Assembly: GCA_009701115.1 (NCBI GenBank)
Contig: WLKR01000078.1
Span: forward strand, 1 to 5,896
Direction of reading: 5' to 3'
Source of the DNA: Actinomycetota bacterium
Lineage (GTDB): Bacteria; Actinomycetota; Acidimicrobiia; Acidimicrobiales; RAAP-2
DNA: 5,896 nucleotides
Under the pieces are notes generated by a model. The model searched no databases. It worked only from the letters and a program-made list of their open reading frames with translations, and was not told the DNA's origin. How positions within the stretch are numbered: position 1 is the first letter of the stretch; each line of letters opens with the position of its first letter. Positions 5,511 to 5,896 of this stretch are shown one piece after another. The position numbers and the translations under genes are program-made.

Positions 5511-5896
5511 ATGTCACTACGTAACCAGCACCTTCGAGGGCTTGACGGGCTTCGAGCCCTAGCGGTCTTGAGCGTCGTGGCGTACCACTTCAATTTTCGC
5601 GAAACGCGAGGTGGCTTTCTTGGTGTCGATCTCTTTTTTGTGATTTCCGGATTCTTGATTACTTCGCTGCTGTTAGAAGAACATCGCGAAACAGGTCAAA
5701 TATCGCTCGTCGCCTTCTGGCGCCGCCGTGCTCGTCGCCTCCTCCCGGCACTCTTCTTGCTCATCACCTGTGTTTCGCTCTTCCCGCTGATTGCAGGACA
5801 CGTGGCCGGCCCCTCCTCGATTGCGTCGATCGACCTGGGATCACTTCGAGACTTCGCACTGGCGACCCTGGGGTACTTCACCAACTGGATGGTGGC
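5511..5896 (+). CDS. Acyltransferase 3 family membrane protein, OafA/YrhL-like (3' partial)
   Basis: This is the N-terminus of an integral-membrane O-acyltransferase of the acyltransferase-3 family, which transfers acyl groups (often acetyl) onto cell-surface polysaccharide, peptidoglycan or lipid glycans. The frame opens with ATG at 5511, 12 bp after the previous stop, and runs past the right edge, leaving 128 complete codons. Signature features are LRGLDGLRALAVLSVVAYHF in the first helix, with the likely catalytic His26. GGFLGVDLFFVISGFLIT then forms the second helix, FWRRRARRLLPAL follows as the conserved Arg-rich turn, and a further helix (FFLLITCVSLFPLI) comes next. An AGGA lies 10 nt before the ATG, rather far for a Shine-Dalgarno. 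The substrate cannot be told, nor whether a C-terminal SGNH domain is present. Confidence 0.95.
   Translation, partial: MSLRNQHLRGLDGLRALAVLSVVAYHFNFRETRGGFLGVDLFFVISGFLITSLLLEEHRETGQISLVAFWRRRARRLLPALFLLITCVSLFPLIAGHVAGPSSIASIDLGSLRDFALATLGYFTNWMV

Noticed and set aside
5547..5559. GGGCT-TCG-AGCCC hairpin
   Set aside because: It lies inside the codons for the conserved DGLRAL motif of the acyltransferase and has no T run, so it is most likely incidental.

Overview
This window carries a conserved bacterial block for translation, tRNA modification and protein targeting, all on the + strand, followed by a less conserved tail. The order is ftsY (5' end outside the window), ffh, rpsP, khpA, rimM, trmD, rplS, a DUF2469 gene, an unrecognised 151-residue ORF, and the start of an OafA-type membrane acyltransferase that runs off the right edge. 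The organism is most likely an actinobacterium (Actinomycetota). The DUF2469 protein belongs to a family essentially seen in that phylum, the Ffh G5 region reads FASDGEK as I recall it from actinobacterial Ffh, start codons are often GTG, and base composition is moderately GC-rich. An aquatic, Acidimicrobiia-like lineage with moderate GC is plausible, but that is inference.

Region 1 (1-2362) holds both SRP GTPases. FtsY is the membrane-side receptor and Ffh the signal-sequence-binding particle protein; they form a twin-GTPase complex that delivers nascent membrane proteins to the translocon. Region 2 (2360-4234) starts with a probable promoter and leader hairpin overlapping the end of ffh. 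It then encodes ribosomal protein bS16, the KH-domain RNA-binding protein KhpA, the 16S maturation factor RimM and the tRNA m1G37 methyltransferase TrmD. These are tightly coupled: a GTGA overlap, a 2-bp gap and an ATGA overlap. Region 3 (4235-4731) is a 140-bp spacer with a second probable promoter of the same TAGGAT type, then bL19. Region 4 (4744-5896) departs from the usual actinobacterial order as I recall it (rplS-lepB-rnhB-DUF2469). Here DUF2469 follows rplS directly, and the next two genes are an orphan ORF and an acyltransferase.

Most of the window is ordinary core genome. The points most worth a second look are: the orphan ORF at 5043-5498, whose layout faintly resembles a zincin-like (FtsH/M41-type) peptidase lacking HExxH; a Glu at the TrmD position normally held by the catalytic Asp; a Tyr replacing the Gly after the TKLD motif of Ffh; the missing lepB-rnhB pair; and the two matching promoter/leader elements before the ribosomal protein genes. 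I see no mobile element, tRNA, rRNA, SRP RNA or CRISPR array.
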